Shown here: positions 6,364 to 6,381 of the stretch, piece after piece | How the letters are laid out: every line of letters begins with the position of its first letter | How positions within the stretch are numbered: position 1 is the first letter of the stretch | Assembly: GCA_964520975.1 (NCBI GenBank) | Contig: CAZFPA010000098.1 | Span: 1 to 6,381, forward strand | DNA length: 6,381 bases | Reading direction: 5' to 3' | Source of the DNA: CAZFPA01 sp964520975 | GTDB taxonomy: Bacteria; Bacillota; Negativicutes; Selenomonadales; Selenomonadaceae | Position numbers and translations under genes: made by a program | The notes under the pieces: generated by a model | What the model was told of the DNA's origin: nothing | Database searches by the model: none | What the model saw: only the letters and a program-made list of their open reading frames with translations

Positions 6364-6381
6364 GTGCGCTTAAAAGCAGGG

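Overview
The window (6,381 bp, roughly half G+C) is a compact, plus-strand bacterial region. It holds four protein genes, one tRNA gene and one SRP RNA gene. The proteins are signalling proteins rather than metabolic enzymes. A small 4.5S-type SRP RNA, a tRNA-Ser immediately before it, a TTG start, strong Shine-Dalgarno sites and a LytS-type sensor joined to a SpoIIE-type phosphatase together suggest a Firmicute, possibly the Gram-negative class Negativicutes (Selenomonas-like). This placement is inferred from style and context; no marker in the window proves it.

Region 1 (2-4579): two tandem paralogous membrane Ser/Thr phosphatases. Each has a LytS-like multi-helix membrane domain (the first copy is cut by the window edge), a further transmembrane helix, an extracytoplasmic Cache-like domain of about 240 residues, a second transmembrane helix, a HAMP linker and a C-terminal PP2C/SpoIIE (RsbU-like) phosphatase domain with the metal-binding aspartates intact. 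By hand alignment the copies are about 78% identical with a single one-residue indel. They are 27 nt apart and lie in the same reading frame. They are probably co-transcribed. Such phosphatases usually dephosphorylate STAS-domain anti-sigma antagonists, but no partner is encoded here.

Region 2 (4580-5939): an intergenic gap with an extended -10 promoter, then a stand-alone CheY-like response regulator (TTG start). It overlaps by 8 nt a protein whose C-terminal part looks like a CheX/CheC-type aspartyl-phosphate phosphatase and whose N-terminal part is four degenerate helical repeats resembling MshEN/GspE-N modules. The likely logic is that the regulator is phosphorylated by an unseen histidine kinase and reset by its neighbour.

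Region 3 (5940-6381): a terminator-like hairpin, a near-consensus promoter, tRNA-Ser(GGA) with encoded CCA, SRP RNA (ffs) and an intrinsic terminator. The two RNAs are 25 nt apart with no terminator between them and are probably made from one precursor. The tRNA-Ser/SRP RNA order matches the arrangement upstream of dnaX in Bacillus subtilis, so dnaX could lie just beyond the right edge.
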